NCBI GenBank assembly: GCA_016715065.1
Contig: JADKBN010000029.1
Coordinates: 496,001 to 560,000 of the forward strand
Source of the DNA: Fibrobacterota bacterium
GTDB taxonomy: Bacteria > Fibrobacterota > Fibrobacteria > UBA5070
Reading direction: 5' to 3'
DNA: 64,000 bases
The notes beneath the pieces were generated by a model, which worked only from the letters and a program-made list of their open reading frames with translations, did not search any database and was not told the DNA's origin. Of this stretch, positions 7,281-15,921 are shown piece by piece (the stretch's first letter is position 1; every line of letters begins with the position of its first letter). The position numbers and the translations under genes were made by a program.

Positions 7281-7859
7281 TTAGGCTGCGGTCGGTCTCG
7301 AACCGGGTTTCACCGCAGGCGACCCACTCTTGCACAGCGGGCAGTTGGCCGGGTCGTGCGTCACCAGTTCCATGGAAAGGAGGCTGGTGAGCGGCTTGGA
7401 GAGGGCCCACTTGCCGCCGGAGCGATCCACGATGGCGGCCATGGCCACCACTTCGGCGCCCACCTCCAGGCACAGGGCTTCCACTTCCTTGATGGACTTG
7501 CCGGTGGTCACCACGTCTTCGCACAGCACCACACGGTCACCCTTGGACAATTCCTGTCCGCGACGCAGGCTCATCTTGCCCTCCACGCGCTCGGCGAAGA
7601 TGGAACGCGTCTTGAGGGCGCGGGCCAGTTCGTAGCCCACCAGGATGCCGCCCAGCGCCGGTGCCAAAACCACAGTGGGCTTCAGACTTTCCAGCTTGGT
7701 GGCCAGCACCTTGGCGAAGCGATCGCCATGCTCCGGGTGCTGGAGCACCTTGGCGCATTGCATGTAGTTGGGACTGTGCAGCCCCGACGACAGGATGAAG
7801 TGACCTTCCAGGAACGCACCTGTCTGGCGGAAGATCTCCGCGATCTCGGTGGGCTTCAT
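7281..7859 (-). CDS. pyrE: Orotate phosphoribosyltransferase
   Basis: This 192-residue enzyme joins orotate and PRPP to give orotidine 5'-phosphate in pyrimidine synthesis. The start ATG at 7857-7859 gives MKPTEIAEIFRQTGAFLEGHFILSSG, the expected N-terminus with the substrate-binding FxLSSG. The PRPP-binding loop is clear (VVLCEDVVTTGKS). The C-terminus carries HDPANCPLCKSG, found in a subset of PyrE proteins of this length. A reading frame open far upstream of the ATG is only an overlap with serA and should be ignored. The gene follows serA on the same strand after 14 bases, so the two are probably cotranscribed, although they belong to different pathways. Confidence 0.93.
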   Translation of the reverse strand: MKPTEIAEIFRQTGAFLEGHFILSSGLHSPNYMQCAKVLQHPEHGDRFAKVLATKLESLKPTVVLAPALGGILVGYELARALKTRSIFAERVEGKMSLRRGQELSKGDRVVLCEDVVTTGKSIKEVEALCLEVGAEVVAMAAIVDRSGGKWALSKPLTSLLSMELVTHDPANCPLCKSGSPAVKPGSRPTAA

Positions 7860-7873
7860 TTGGGGCACCTCGC

Positions 7874-9055
7874 TCAGAACTTGATGACGCGCACGCGGAT
7901 GACGTCGGCGGATGCCGAAATCTTGGCCACGAGGTCCGCCGAAATCTCGGCCTGGCAGTCGACGATGTTGTAACCCACCTTGCCGTTGGACTTGTTGACC
8001 AACGAGGCGATGTTCACGCCCGCTTCGCCCAGCACCGTGGTGATGGCGGCGATCATGTTGGGCACGTCCTTGTTGATCACGATCAGACGGGTCTTGGCCG
8101 AAGCGTCCGGCACCGATTCGCACACCGGGAAGTTCACCGAGTTCACCACGTTGCCCAGTTCCAGGTAGGCCTTGAGCTGGTTGACCGCCATGGTCGCGCA
8201 GTTCTCTTCGGACTCTTCCGTGGAGGCGCCCAGGTGCGGGGTGCAGATGGCCTTGGGGTGGTTGATCAGGGCCTTGGAGGGAAAGTCGTTGAGATAGGCG
8301 CGGAGTTTGCCCGATTCCAAGGCAGCCACCACATCGGCTTCCGCCACCACGGGGCCGCGCGAGTAGTTCACCAGGATCGCGCCGTCCTTCATGCCGGCCA
8401 CGAACGCGGCATTGACCAATCCACGGGTCTTGTCGGCAAGCGGAACGTGGATGGACAGGATGTCGCAAGCGGCCGCCACCTGGGCCATCGACTTGAGAAT
8501 CTGCACCGACGATTCCAGCTGGTGGATGTTGTCGATGGAGGGAAACGGGTCGAACGCGACCACCTTCATGCGGTGCTGCACGCCCAGGTTGGCCACGATC
8601 ACGCCGATCTTGCCCAGTCCGATCACGCCCAAGGTCTTGCCGGCCAGTTCGAATCCAGCGAACTTGCCTTTGCCCTTTTCCACCTTCTCGTCCAGTTCTT
8701 TGTCAGAATCTGTCGAGGCGGCGGTCTCGCGGGCGAACTGGATGCCGGGAAGCACGTTGCGGGCGTAGCTGCCCAGCACGGTGAACACGAGTTCCGCCAC
8801 GGCGTTGGCGTTGGCGCCGGGGGTGTTGAACACGCACAGTCCGGCGGCGGTGGCCTTTTCCACGGTGATGTTGTTCACGCCGGCCCCGGCGCGGGCGATG
8901 GCCAAGGTGCTTGCGTAGGTGTCGGTGTCGACCTGGGCGGAGCGCACCAGGATCGCATCGGGCGAAGAAAGGCCGTCGGCGACTTCGTATTCGGAACCGA
9001 ACAGATTGAGGCCTTCGGGGCTGATCTTGTTCAACGTGGCGATGCGATAAGCCAT
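7874..9055 (-). CDS. serA: D-3-phosphoglycerate dehydrogenase
   Basis: A 393-residue NAD-dependent D-isomer 2-hydroxyacid dehydrogenase. It oxidises 3-phosphoglycerate, the first step of serine synthesis. The order is substrate domain, Rossmann core with LGVIGLGKIG (about residues 145-155), then CTPHLGASTEESEENC with the catalytic His in PHLGAST, and a C-terminal ACT domain (about 320-393, VINKDVPNMIAAITTVLGEAGVNIASL) that normally binds serine for feedback control. Length matches the short ACT-type class without the intervening domain. The ATG at 9053-9055 has AGGAG nine bases upstream. A TATCTTTG element at 9090-9097 is a good -10 candidate. pyrE follows 14 bases downstream. Confidence 0.93.
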   Translation of the reverse strand: MAYRIATLNKISPEGLNLFGSEYEVADGLSSPDAILVRSAQVDTDTYASTLAIARAGAGVNNITVEKATAAGLCVFNTPGANANAVAELVFTVLGSYARNVLPGIQFARETAASTDSDKELDEKVEKGKGKFAGFELAGKTLGVIGLGKIGVIVANLGVQHRMKVVAFDPFPSIDNIHQLESSVQILKSMAQVAAACDILSIHVPLADKTRGLVNAAFVAGMKDGAILVNYSRGPVVAEADVVAALESGKLRAYLNDFPSKALINHPKAICTPHLGASTEESEENCATMAVNQLKAYLELGNVVNSVNFPVCESVPDASAKTRLIVINKDVPNMIAAITTVLGEAGVNIASLVNKSNGKVGYNIVDCQAEISADLVAKISASADVIRVRVIKF

Positions 9056-9089
9056 GGTCGTTCACTCCTGGAATAAGGGCTGAGGCGCG

Positions 9090-9097
9090 CAAAGATA
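9090..9097 (-). promoter_or_regulatory. Candidate -10 element of serA (TATCTTTG)
   Basis: An exact TAnnTTTG match on the minus strand, about 35 bases before the serA ATG and just downstream of the dnaE stop. The resulting leader would contain the AGGAG ribosome-binding site. Confidence 0.4.
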
Positions 9098-9106
9098 GCC
9101 AAACGC

Positions 9107-12100
9107 TCACCCTTGTCGTCGTGGCGGGTATTTCCGTTCTGGTTCCAGCTTGGGAAGGTCCTGGCGGCTGGCGAAGGAAACGTTTTTTTCGCCCAACAGG
9201 TCGCGCAGGTCCTTGACCAGCTCCGTGTCCGGATTGACCCGGCTGTTGCGGGCCTCCAGATGCCAGATGCCTTGTGCGGTGCGCACATGGAACAGGGTCC
9301 GGCAGCGCCCCGGGCTCTGGGCCAGGCGCTGGCGCAATTGCTCCAGCAGGGCATCCGGAAGGGACCTGGTATCCACCCGCAAATCCAGGGTGTCGGCGAG
9401 TTTTTGGCGGGCCTTGGCCAGCGGCATCACCCGGACGCCTTCCAGGGCCTTGGCAGCCACGGACTCGTCGGAGGACTCGTCCGAGCGATCACGCACCTCG
9501 CGCACCCGTGCCAAGAGCAGGATGCGTGCACCTTCCTGGGCCAAGTCGCGGACCTTTTCACCCTCTTCCACATCGTCGGCGTTCCACGCATTGGGCCAGA
9601 AGGCCACTTCGCAAACTCCGGAAAAATCTTCCAGCTCCAAAAAGGCGAATTCGCGGCCGTCCTTGTTCAGACGCGTGCGACGGGAACGAACCAAACCACC
9701 CACACGGACCACTTTGTCCACGGCCAATTCCGAGATCTGGATTAGCGGCGTGGAAAAGGCGGTGAGATCGTCCAAGAACGGGTCCAGCGGGTGGCGCGAG
9801 AGGTACATGCCCAGCACCTCGCGCTCTTTGTCCAGCACCTCCTCGAACGGCCAGGCGTCCACATCCGGCAGGGCGGGTGGGGGAGTCTCGATGCCGCTGT
9901 CGCCCATGTCAAAGAGACTGACCTGATCGCGATCCCCGGTGCGGCCGGCCCAAATCAACGCCTCAGGGATGCCGTGGAACTGTTGGGCGCGCAGGCCGGG
10001 GAGCTCGTCGAAGGCACCTGCCATGGCCAGTGATTCCAGGCTGCGGCGGTTCACGTTCTGGGGGCCAAGCCGTTTGCACAGATCGAACAAGTCCACGTAC
10101 GGTCCGTTTTCGCGACGTTCCGCAACGATGGCTTCGGCCACCGAGCGGCCCACGTTCTTCACCCCAGCCAGTCCGCAGATCACGGCTCCGTCCTGGACGT
10201 CGTACTTGGGTTCCGACTTTTGCACGCAGGGTGGCACGACACGGATTCCCAGGCGCTTGCACTCGTGGACCATCACCACCAATCGTTCGGTGTTGTCCAG
10301 TTCGGAATTGCAGTTGGCGGCCAAAAATTCCGCCGAATAATTGGCCTTGAGCCAAGCGGTCTGGTAGGCGACCACGGCATAAGCCGCCGCGTGCGACTTG
10401 TTGAATGCATAGGCGGCAAACGGAATCAAAAGGTCCCAGAGCTTCTTGGCCAGTTCCGGCGTGTAGCCCTTCTTGACCGAGCCCTCGATCCAGGTGTGCT
10501 CTTCCTTCTGGAGCTTTTCCAGATCCTTCTTGGCCATGATGCGACGCAGCACGTCCGCACCGCCCAGCGAGTATCCCGCCAGTTTCTGGGCGATGGCCAT
10601 CACCTGTTCCTGGTAGACCATCACCCCGTAGGTGGTTCCCAAAATGGGCTCCATGTCGGGGTGGTAGTTGTCCACCTCTTCGCGACCCTGCTTTCGGCGA
10701 ATGTAGACCGGGATCTGCTCCATGGGTCCTGGCCGGTAGAGGGCGTTCATGGCGATCAGGTCTTCCAGGCGCTCCGGCTGCAATTGGCGCAGGTAGTTCT
10801 GCATGCCTCCGGATTCGAACTGGAACACCCCGATGGTATCGCCGCGTCCCAACAGCTCGTAGGTCTTCGGGTCGCCGTCTTCCAGCTTTTCCGGATCCAC
10901 CTTTTCGCCGTGGTTGCGCTCGATCATCCGGCAGGCCTCCTGGATCACGGACAAATTCCGTAATCCCAGGAAGTCCATCTTCAGAAGGCCGATGTTTTCT
11001 GCGTAGTCCTTGGAGTACTGCAGCACCACTTGGTCGCTCTGGCCTTCCGGACAGTAGAGCGGTCCGAAATGCTCCACGTTGCGCGGGGCGATGATCACGG
11101 CCGCGGCGTGCATGCCGGCGCCGCGCACGTAGCCTTCGATCTGCTTGGCGATTTCGAAGGCCTGCTGGAAGCGCGGATCGGCTTCCACCGCGTCGCGAAG
11201 GGGAGGGCTCTGCTCGATCGCCTCGTCCAGCGACGGTTCCTTGCCCGCCACAGGCGGCGGAAAGAGCTTGGTGAGGCGGTTGACCTCGTTGTGGTCGATC
11301 CCCAGCGTGCGGGCGGTGTCCTTGAGGGCGGCTTTCGATTTCAATCGCCCGTAGGTGATGATCTGTGCCACGCACTCCTTGCCGTACTTCTCCTTCACAT
11401 ACTCGATGATCCGTTCGCGATCCAGGTCGGAAAAGTCCGAATCGATATCGGGCATCGATACGCGTTCCGGATTCAGGAATCGTTCGAACAGCAGGGCGTA
11501 CTTCAGCGGATCCACGTCCGTGATGCCGGTGCAGTAGGCCACAAGCGACCCCACCGCGGATCCACGCCCTGGCCCCACGGGAATGCCCATCTCGCGGGCC
11601 TTCTGCATGAAGTCGGCCACGATCAGCATGTAGCCGGCCACCTTCATGTTCTTCATCATGGCCAGTTCGTATTCCAACCGGTCCACCGCATCCTGGGTGG
11701 GCTCGCTCCAGCGCACGCGCAGGCCCTCGCGGCTGATGTGGGCGAGGTATTCGTCGTCGTCGGAAAATCCCGGCGGCAGAGGGAAGTTCGGATAGAAGTA
11801 GGCGCCGGTGGGGATCTTGGCCTGGCAGCGCGCGGCGATGGCAAGAGTCTCGTCGCAAGCCTCCGGGTAGTCGACAAAAATCGACCGCATTTCCTCGGAG
11901 GTCTTGAAATGGTGCTCGCGGGAAGGAAGACGGGGGTGATCGGCGTCGGCGAGCTTGGTGGCGGTGCGGATGCAGCCCATCACCTCCAGCGCCTCGTGCT
12001 GTTCCTTGGAAAGGCACAATACGGAGTTGGTGGCCACGGTGCGCAGACCTTCCGCCTTGGCGATGGCGGACAATTTTCGACAAGTGTCGCGTTCTTCCTG

Positions 12101-12685
12101 CAGGCCGTGGTCCTGCAGTTCCAGGTAGAAGTGTTCGGGTCCCAGGATGTCCTTGTACTGCCGAACGATCTCCAGAGCCTTGGCGTCTTCGCCGGCGCGC
12201 AACCAATGGTCGATCTCGCCCTCGGGGCCGCCGGAAAGGAAAATCAATCCCTCGTGGTGGGTGGCCAGGATCTCGCGGTCGATGCGCGGCCGGCCGCTGT
12301 AGCCTTCCGTGTGCGCCAGTGTGACGAGCTTGGATAAATTCCGGTAGCCGGGTTCCAGTCGTTCCACCAGCGCCACCAGCTGGAACGGCTTGTGGCCGGG
12401 GTTGCGCTCCTTGCGGCCCTGCGGGGCCAGCCAGAGCTCGGAGCCCAGGATGGACTGGATCTTGGCGTCCTTGCAGGCCATCTGGAACTCGATGGCGCCG
12501 AACATGTGGCCGCAGTCGGTGAGGGCCACCGCGCCCATGCCGCACTCCGCGGCCTTGGCAGGCAGCGACTTGGCGGGGCCGATCTTGGCCTTGGTCTCCT
12601 TGTCCGCCTTGCGCTTGTCGATGAGTCGACAAGCACCCTCGAGCATGGAGTATTCGGAACGGACGTGGAGGTGGACGAAACTCAT
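9107..12685 (-). CDS. dnaE: DNA polymerase III alpha subunit
   Basis: The 1192-residue replicative polymerase of the DnaE1 type. It opens with the PHP domain (MSFVHLHVRSEYSMLEG), contains the polymerase palm with catalytic aspartates in MPDIDSDFSD (about residues 408-416), the beta-binding and tandem HhH region (RPGPMEQIP, NKSHAAAYAVVAYQTAWLK), and ends with an OB-fold (VRVGGLVRSRRTRLNKDG) and a C-terminal domain. Length and order are normal. The start is ATG 12683-12685; there is no Shine-Dalgarno sequence in front, but TAGGTTTC (12696-12703, minus) lies close, which suggests a very short leader. The long open frame on the opposite strand is an artefact of GC-rich codon use. Confidence 0.96.
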   Translation of the reverse strand: MSFVHLHVRSEYSMLEGACRLIDKRKADKETKAKIGPAKSLPAKAAECGMGAVALTDCGHMFGAIEFQMACKDAKIQSILGSELWLAPQGRKERNPGHKPFQLVALVERLEPGYRNLSKLVTLAHTEGYSGRPRIDREILATHHEGLIFLSGGPEGEIDHWLRAGEDAKALEIVRQYKDILGPEHFYLELQDHGLQEERDTCRKLSAIAKAEGLRTVATNSVLCLSKEQHEALEVMGCIRTATKLADADHPRLPSREHHFKTSEEMRSIFVDYPEACDETLAIAARCQAKIPTGAYFYPNFPLPPGFSDDDEYLAHISREGLRVRWSEPTQDAVDRLEYELAMMKNMKVAGYMLIVADFMQKAREMGIPVGPGRGSAVGSLVAYCTGITDVDPLKYALLFERFLNPERVSMPDIDSDFSDLDRERIIEYVKEKYGKECVAQIITYGRLKSKAALKDTARTLGIDHNEVNRLTKLFPPPVAGKEPSLDEAIEQSPPLRDAVEADPRFQQAFEIAKQIEGYVRGAGMHAAAVIIAPRNVEHFGPLYCPEGQSDQVVLQYSKDYAENIGLLKMDFLGLRNLSVIQEACRMIERNHGEKVDPEKLEDGDPKTYELLGRGDTIGVFQFESGGMQNYLRQLQPERLEDLIAMNALYRPGPMEQIPVYIRRKQGREEVDNYHPDMEPILGTTYGVMVYQEQVMAIAQKLAGYSLGGADVLRRIMAKKDLEKLQKEEHTWIEGSVKKGYTPELAKKLWDLLIPFAAYAFNKSHAAAYAVVAYQTAWLKANYSAEFLAANCNSELDNTERLVVMVHECKRLGIRVVPPCVQKSEPKYDVQDGAVICGLAGVKNVGRSVAEAIVAERRENGPYVDLFDLCKRLGPQNVNRRSLESLAMAGAFDELPGLRAQQFHGIPEALIWAGRTGDRDQVSLFDMGDSGIETPPPALPDVDAWPFEEVLDKEREVLGMYLSRHPLDPFLDDLTAFSTPLIQISELAVDKVVRVGGLVRSRRTRLNKDGREFAFLELEDFSGVCEVAFWPNAWNADDVEEGEKVRDLAQEGARILLLARVREVRDRSDESSDESVAAKALEGVRVMPLAKARQKLADTLDLRVDTRSLPDALLEQLRQRLAQSPGRCRTLFHVRTAQGIWHLEARNSRVNPDTELVKDLRDLLGEKNVSFASRQDLPKLEPERKYPPRRQG

Positions 12686-12695
12686 GGACTGGGAG

Positions 12696-12703
12696 GAAAC
12701 CTA
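12696..12703 (-). promoter_or_regulatory. Candidate -10 element of dnaE (TAGGTTTC)
   Basis: A TAnnTTTG-like element with one mismatch, ten bases before the dnaE ATG. A transcript from here would have only a few leader bases, matching the absence of a ribosome-binding site. Confidence 0.3.
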
Positions 12704-12777
12704 GATCCCGCCCTGCCCATCAGGCGAGCCTTGCCAGCTCGGTCGATGGGGTGTACTCGCGGGAACGAGGCTGTGGA

Positions 12778-13503
12778 TCAATGGAAATCGACGACGGATT
12801 CGTCCAGGTGGGGGCCGGTCCCGGTAGGGATGTCCATCAGCCCGTCTTCCGTATCCTTGCCCTCGACGTTTGTCAGTCGGCGGCGCGGACGGTAGTCCCG
12901 AGGATCCAGGCAGGAGTCGTAGGTGGCGCGTTCGATTTGGATCCAGTCGGTACGATCGATGCCACGGAAGGTTCGACTGGCCGTGGAGTACGGATACGCC
13001 GAGGCGATCTTGATCCAGCGGTCCTGGTCGCGAGCGGTGGCCCGGATTTCGTCGGCGACCTCGGCGAAGTCCTGGTCTTGTGAAAACACCAATGCCACGT
13101 CAAAGGCGTGGGCGTGGGCGCGCTGCACGATATCCAGCGCAAGTCGCATGTCCACGCCTTTTTCGATGCTCACAGGCAACATCACGGTATGGCCATCGGG
13201 CTGGTGGACAGGACGTTTGCGGGTCCTCCAGCATTTCCACCAGGTCATGGCCCCTTGGTGTTCCAGGGCGCGAAGTTTGTTCATCCAGAAACGGTGCCAG
13301 TACTCGTTTTCCTCTTGGGAGGGAACGGAGGTGTACACGCGGACCTGCTGCAACTCCCAACCCATCTGCGCGCAGACCTTCTGGGAAAGGAGGACCGGAT
13401 CGTAGTCTGGGTAGAAGGAGCCGAAAGCCTGGCGTGCGGCGTGGAAGAGGCTTTGTGCATCCACAAACGAGATGCATCGCTTTAACGTGGGTTCTTGAGA
13501 CAT
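12778..13503 (-). CDS. NYN-domain (PIN-like) ribonuclease
   Basis: A 241-residue protein of the NYN/LabA group. The acidic residues expected at the metal site are visible: D15 in ISFVDAQSL, D118 in EKGVDMRLALDIV, and D143/D145 in LVFSQDQDF. This order (FVDxxN/Q, KGVDMxLxxD, xxxSxDxDF) defines the NYN subclass of PIN-fold nucleases, which cut structured RNA. The Q in place of the usual N after VDA is a common variant. The start ATG 13501-13503 is placed by the family N-terminus; the frame stays open further upstream but without similarity. It lies between dnaE and a secretin gene on the same strand and shows no obvious functional link to either. Confidence 0.8.
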   Translation of the reverse strand: MSQEPTLKRCISFVDAQSLFHAARQAFGSFYPDYDPVLLSQKVCAQMGWELQQVRVYTSVPSQEENEYWHRFWMNKLRALEHQGAMTWWKCWRTRKRPVHQPDGHTVMLPVSIEKGVDMRLALDIVQRAHAHAFDVALVFSQDQDFAEVADEIRATARDQDRWIKIASAYPYSTASRTFRGIDRTDWIQIERATYDSCLDPRDYRPRRRLTNVEGKDTEDGLMDIPTGTGPHLDESVVDFH

Positions 13504-13588
13504 TTGAATCGTTCGAATATGCGAAAATGGGACCAGGACCGGAGTAAGATAGGGCCAGGTCGTGCGTTTCGCCTTCCGTTCGTGCGGT

Positions 13589-15691
13589 TCACTTTTGTTC
13601 GGGTTTGGCCCCGGGCTGCTCAAGTTCGGCAGTGGGAGGTGCGGTGGCTTGGCTGGAGTTCCCGACGGCAGCGGGAGGCTCGACCGATTTGGGGTGGTGC
13701 CCGACCGCTTCTGGGGCGGGTGGCAGCGGGTCCCTGGCAAAGGGGAGATCCACGGTGAGGCCGTTGATCCGCTTCTCCATGATATCCATGGCCTTGCGGA
13801 TATCCACCGAGCTATCCGAGACCGACATCACACGCGGGGTGATGTAGATGGCCAGTTCGGTCGTCTGTTTGTTGCGGGTGCGGTAGGTGAAGAGCTTTCC
13901 GATCAAGGGGATCGCAGATAGGATGGGGATTCCGGATTGGGAATTCAGGTCCAGGGTTTGGATCAGTCCACCCAGGATCAAGGTTTGGCCGTCACGCAAT
14001 CGCACATTGGTGGACAGGCTGCGGGTCGAGGTGCTGGGGGGCTTGTTGGCGTCCGAGCTGGCAGTGGAAGAGGGCGTGCGCACTTCCGGCTTGATCTCCG
14101 CTGTGATGAAGCCTGACTTGGTGAGATATGGAGTGATCGTGAGGGTGATGCCGGAATTGAACGCGCGGTAATCGGTGGAGGTCAGCCCGTTCTTGTCGAT
14201 GGTGCTCACCTGGAAATAATCGGCATTTCCGATGTTGATCGTGGCAGGCTGACCGTTGAGGGTGGTCAGGCGCGGACGCGCCAGTACCTTGGCCAACTCC
14301 GCATTTTCCAGCGCATTGAGCTGCAACATGAAGTCTTGCGGCAGCAGTGTCAGGGTTCCGAAATCGAAGGGGCCCACTTTCACCTGGGAAGCCTTGTCGG
14401 ATCCGTTGATATGGATGTTGCTGGCGATGGTCGGTCCCGACACTCCAGCGGAAGTGGCTTGCGTGCGCATGCCAAGTTCGCTGGTTTTTTTGCGAGAAAA
14501 CTCCACGATCACCGCTTCCAAAATCACTTGGGGAACTTCTTGGTCCACCGATTCCAGGAATTCTTTGAATTTCGCGATGGTCTCGGCGGTACCGGACAAG
14601 AGGAGCGCGTTGAGTTCCGCCACCGACTGTACACCTTGGGTGGGGAGGTTCTTGGGCAGGAGCGGGACCACTTTGTCGGCTCGCAGATGTCGCAGAAAAT
14701 AGAGTTCGGTCTTCGCCAAGGCTTGTCCCGATGCGGAGGCAGGATTGCGATCGCCGATCACCAGGATCGAATCTTGAATGGCGTAGGTGAATGGGGTTCC
14801 CTGCAAAATGAGTTCCAGCGCTCGAAATAGGGGTACATCTTTGAGGTTGGCGTCCACGGTGCCGCCCAACTGGCCCCACGTGATGCTGTTGTAGCCGCCC
14901 TGATCGGCCAATTGCTGTACCACGTCGGTCAGCGGCGCCTGTTTGAGATTGGCGGTGACCAATCCCTTGCGGATGGACAGGTCCACTCGCCCGCCGCGCA
15001 TGGTCGGATATGGATTGTTCTGTGGCCGGTCTTCGGCGCCGGAGACGATCCATGCTTCGCCCTGGGCACGGAGCTCAAAGCCGGAGGCGGTCAGGATCGC
15101 TTTGAGTCCATCGATGGCATCCACCCCGCGCAGAGTTCCGGAAACCTGGCCTTTTGCATTGCGATCCACCAGGATGTTCAGGCCGGTGCGCTTGCCGTAT
15201 TCCTCGGCGAACTGCTGGATGTCCTGGTTGCGCACGGTCATGGAAAGCGCATTGCGAGCGACTTCGATGGTTCCCTGGGCCTTCAGTCGCGGTTGGCGGA
15301 CCTGGTAGGCTTGGCCATCCCACGCCAGCTCGTAGCCCAGGGGCTCGACCAGATTGCGCAACGCGTCCAAGACCGGCATGCGGTGCAGGGTGACCGTGAC
15401 TTTGCCTTTGACCTCCGGGTAGGGAAAAATGTTGAGATCGTAGGCCTTTGCAATGGCGCGGAGCACGTCGCGAATTTCCTGATCGACGAATTCGGTGGGC
15501 TCCATCATGATCCCCCCGCGCAACGAGCTGTCTGAAACCGCCACGGCCGGAGCGGTGGGCCTCGCCGGCATTGGAGTGGCTTTGCGGGAGCTGGGCGATG
15601 GAATGGCGCCAGGATGGGCCGGAGGAGCGGCCCAAATGGTGGATGTGGTCAGGGCAAGGGAAAGGCTGAGGAGAATCTGTGCGCGTCGCAT
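13589..15691 (-). CDS. Secretin (PilQ/GspD family)
   Basis: A 700-residue outer-membrane secretin. The start ATG 15689-15691 gives a signal peptide (ILLSLSLALTTSTIWA). The periplasmic part contains STN-like and repeated N-domains (about residues 65-330: MEPTEFVDQEIRDVLRAIAKAYDLNI, then two similar KGKVTVTLHRMPVLDAL-type units). The C-terminal secretin domain (about 390-640) has VPQVILEAVIVEFSRK, PRLTTLNGQPATINIG and VRLRDGQTLILGGL, all diagnostic. A Pro-rich tail of about 60 residues follows. Secretins form the exit pore for type IV pili or type II secretion; with three or more N-domain-like units and a TAGATT element upstream but no pilM-P or gsp genes nearby, I cannot choose between the two. 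Divergent from the SNF2 helicase gene. Confidence 0.88.
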   Translation of the reverse strand: MRRAQILLSLSLALTTSTIWAAPPAHPGAIPSPSSRKATPMPARPTAPAVAVSDSSLRGGIMMEPTEFVDQEIRDVLRAIAKAYDLNIFPYPEVKGKVTVTLHRMPVLDALRNLVEPLGYELAWDGQAYQVRQPRLKAQGTIEVARNALSMTVRNQDIQQFAEEYGKRTGLNILVDRNAKGQVSGTLRGVDAIDGLKAILTASGFELRAQGEAWIVSGAEDRPQNNPYPTMRGGRVDLSIRKGLVTANLKQAPLTDVVQQLADQGGYNSITWGQLGGTVDANLKDVPLFRALELILQGTPFTYAIQDSILVIGDRNPASASGQALAKTELYFLRHLRADKVVPLLPKNLPTQGVQSVAELNALLLSGTAETIAKFKEFLESVDQEVPQVILEAVIVEFSRKKTSELGMRTQATSAGVSGPTIASNIHINGSDKASQVKVGPFDFGTLTLLPQDFMLQLNALENAELAKVLARPRLTTLNGQPATINIGNADYFQVSTIDKNGLTSTDYRAFNSGITLTITPYLTKSGFITAEIKPEVRTPSSTASSDANKPPSTSTRSLSTNVRLRDGQTLILGGLIQTLDLNSQSGIPILSAIPLIGKLFTYRTRNKQTTELAIYITPRVMSVSDSSVDIRKAMDIMEKRINGLTVDLPFARDPLPPAPEAVGHHPKSVEPPAAVGNSSQATAPPTAELEQPGAKPEQK

Positions 15692-15921
15692 GTGGATGCA
15701 GGGCAATCTAGATCCTCGGCGGTTCTGAGGCCACGAAGGGCGGATTGTCGCGAACGGGGGCTTGTCGATGCGTTGGTGGAATTGATAAATTGTGAAGCGT
15801 CTCAGACGGGACCGTTCGGACACTACCCCCAAATGGTTCCTTTTCTTCTCATTCATCGTCCACCAGCCGCGAAGTCCCTGACAGGGGAACCGGCTGCAAT
15901 CTAGGGGCTCATTTTTTCCGT

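Noticed and set aside
7860..8468. Extension of pyrE to a 395-residue protein
   Set aside because: The upstream part overlaps serA and shows no similarity; the ATG at 7859 gives the normal PyrE start.
9963..12632. 889-codon open frame overlapping dnaE
   Set aside because: It is an out-of-frame shadow with no domain pattern; dnaE is certain.
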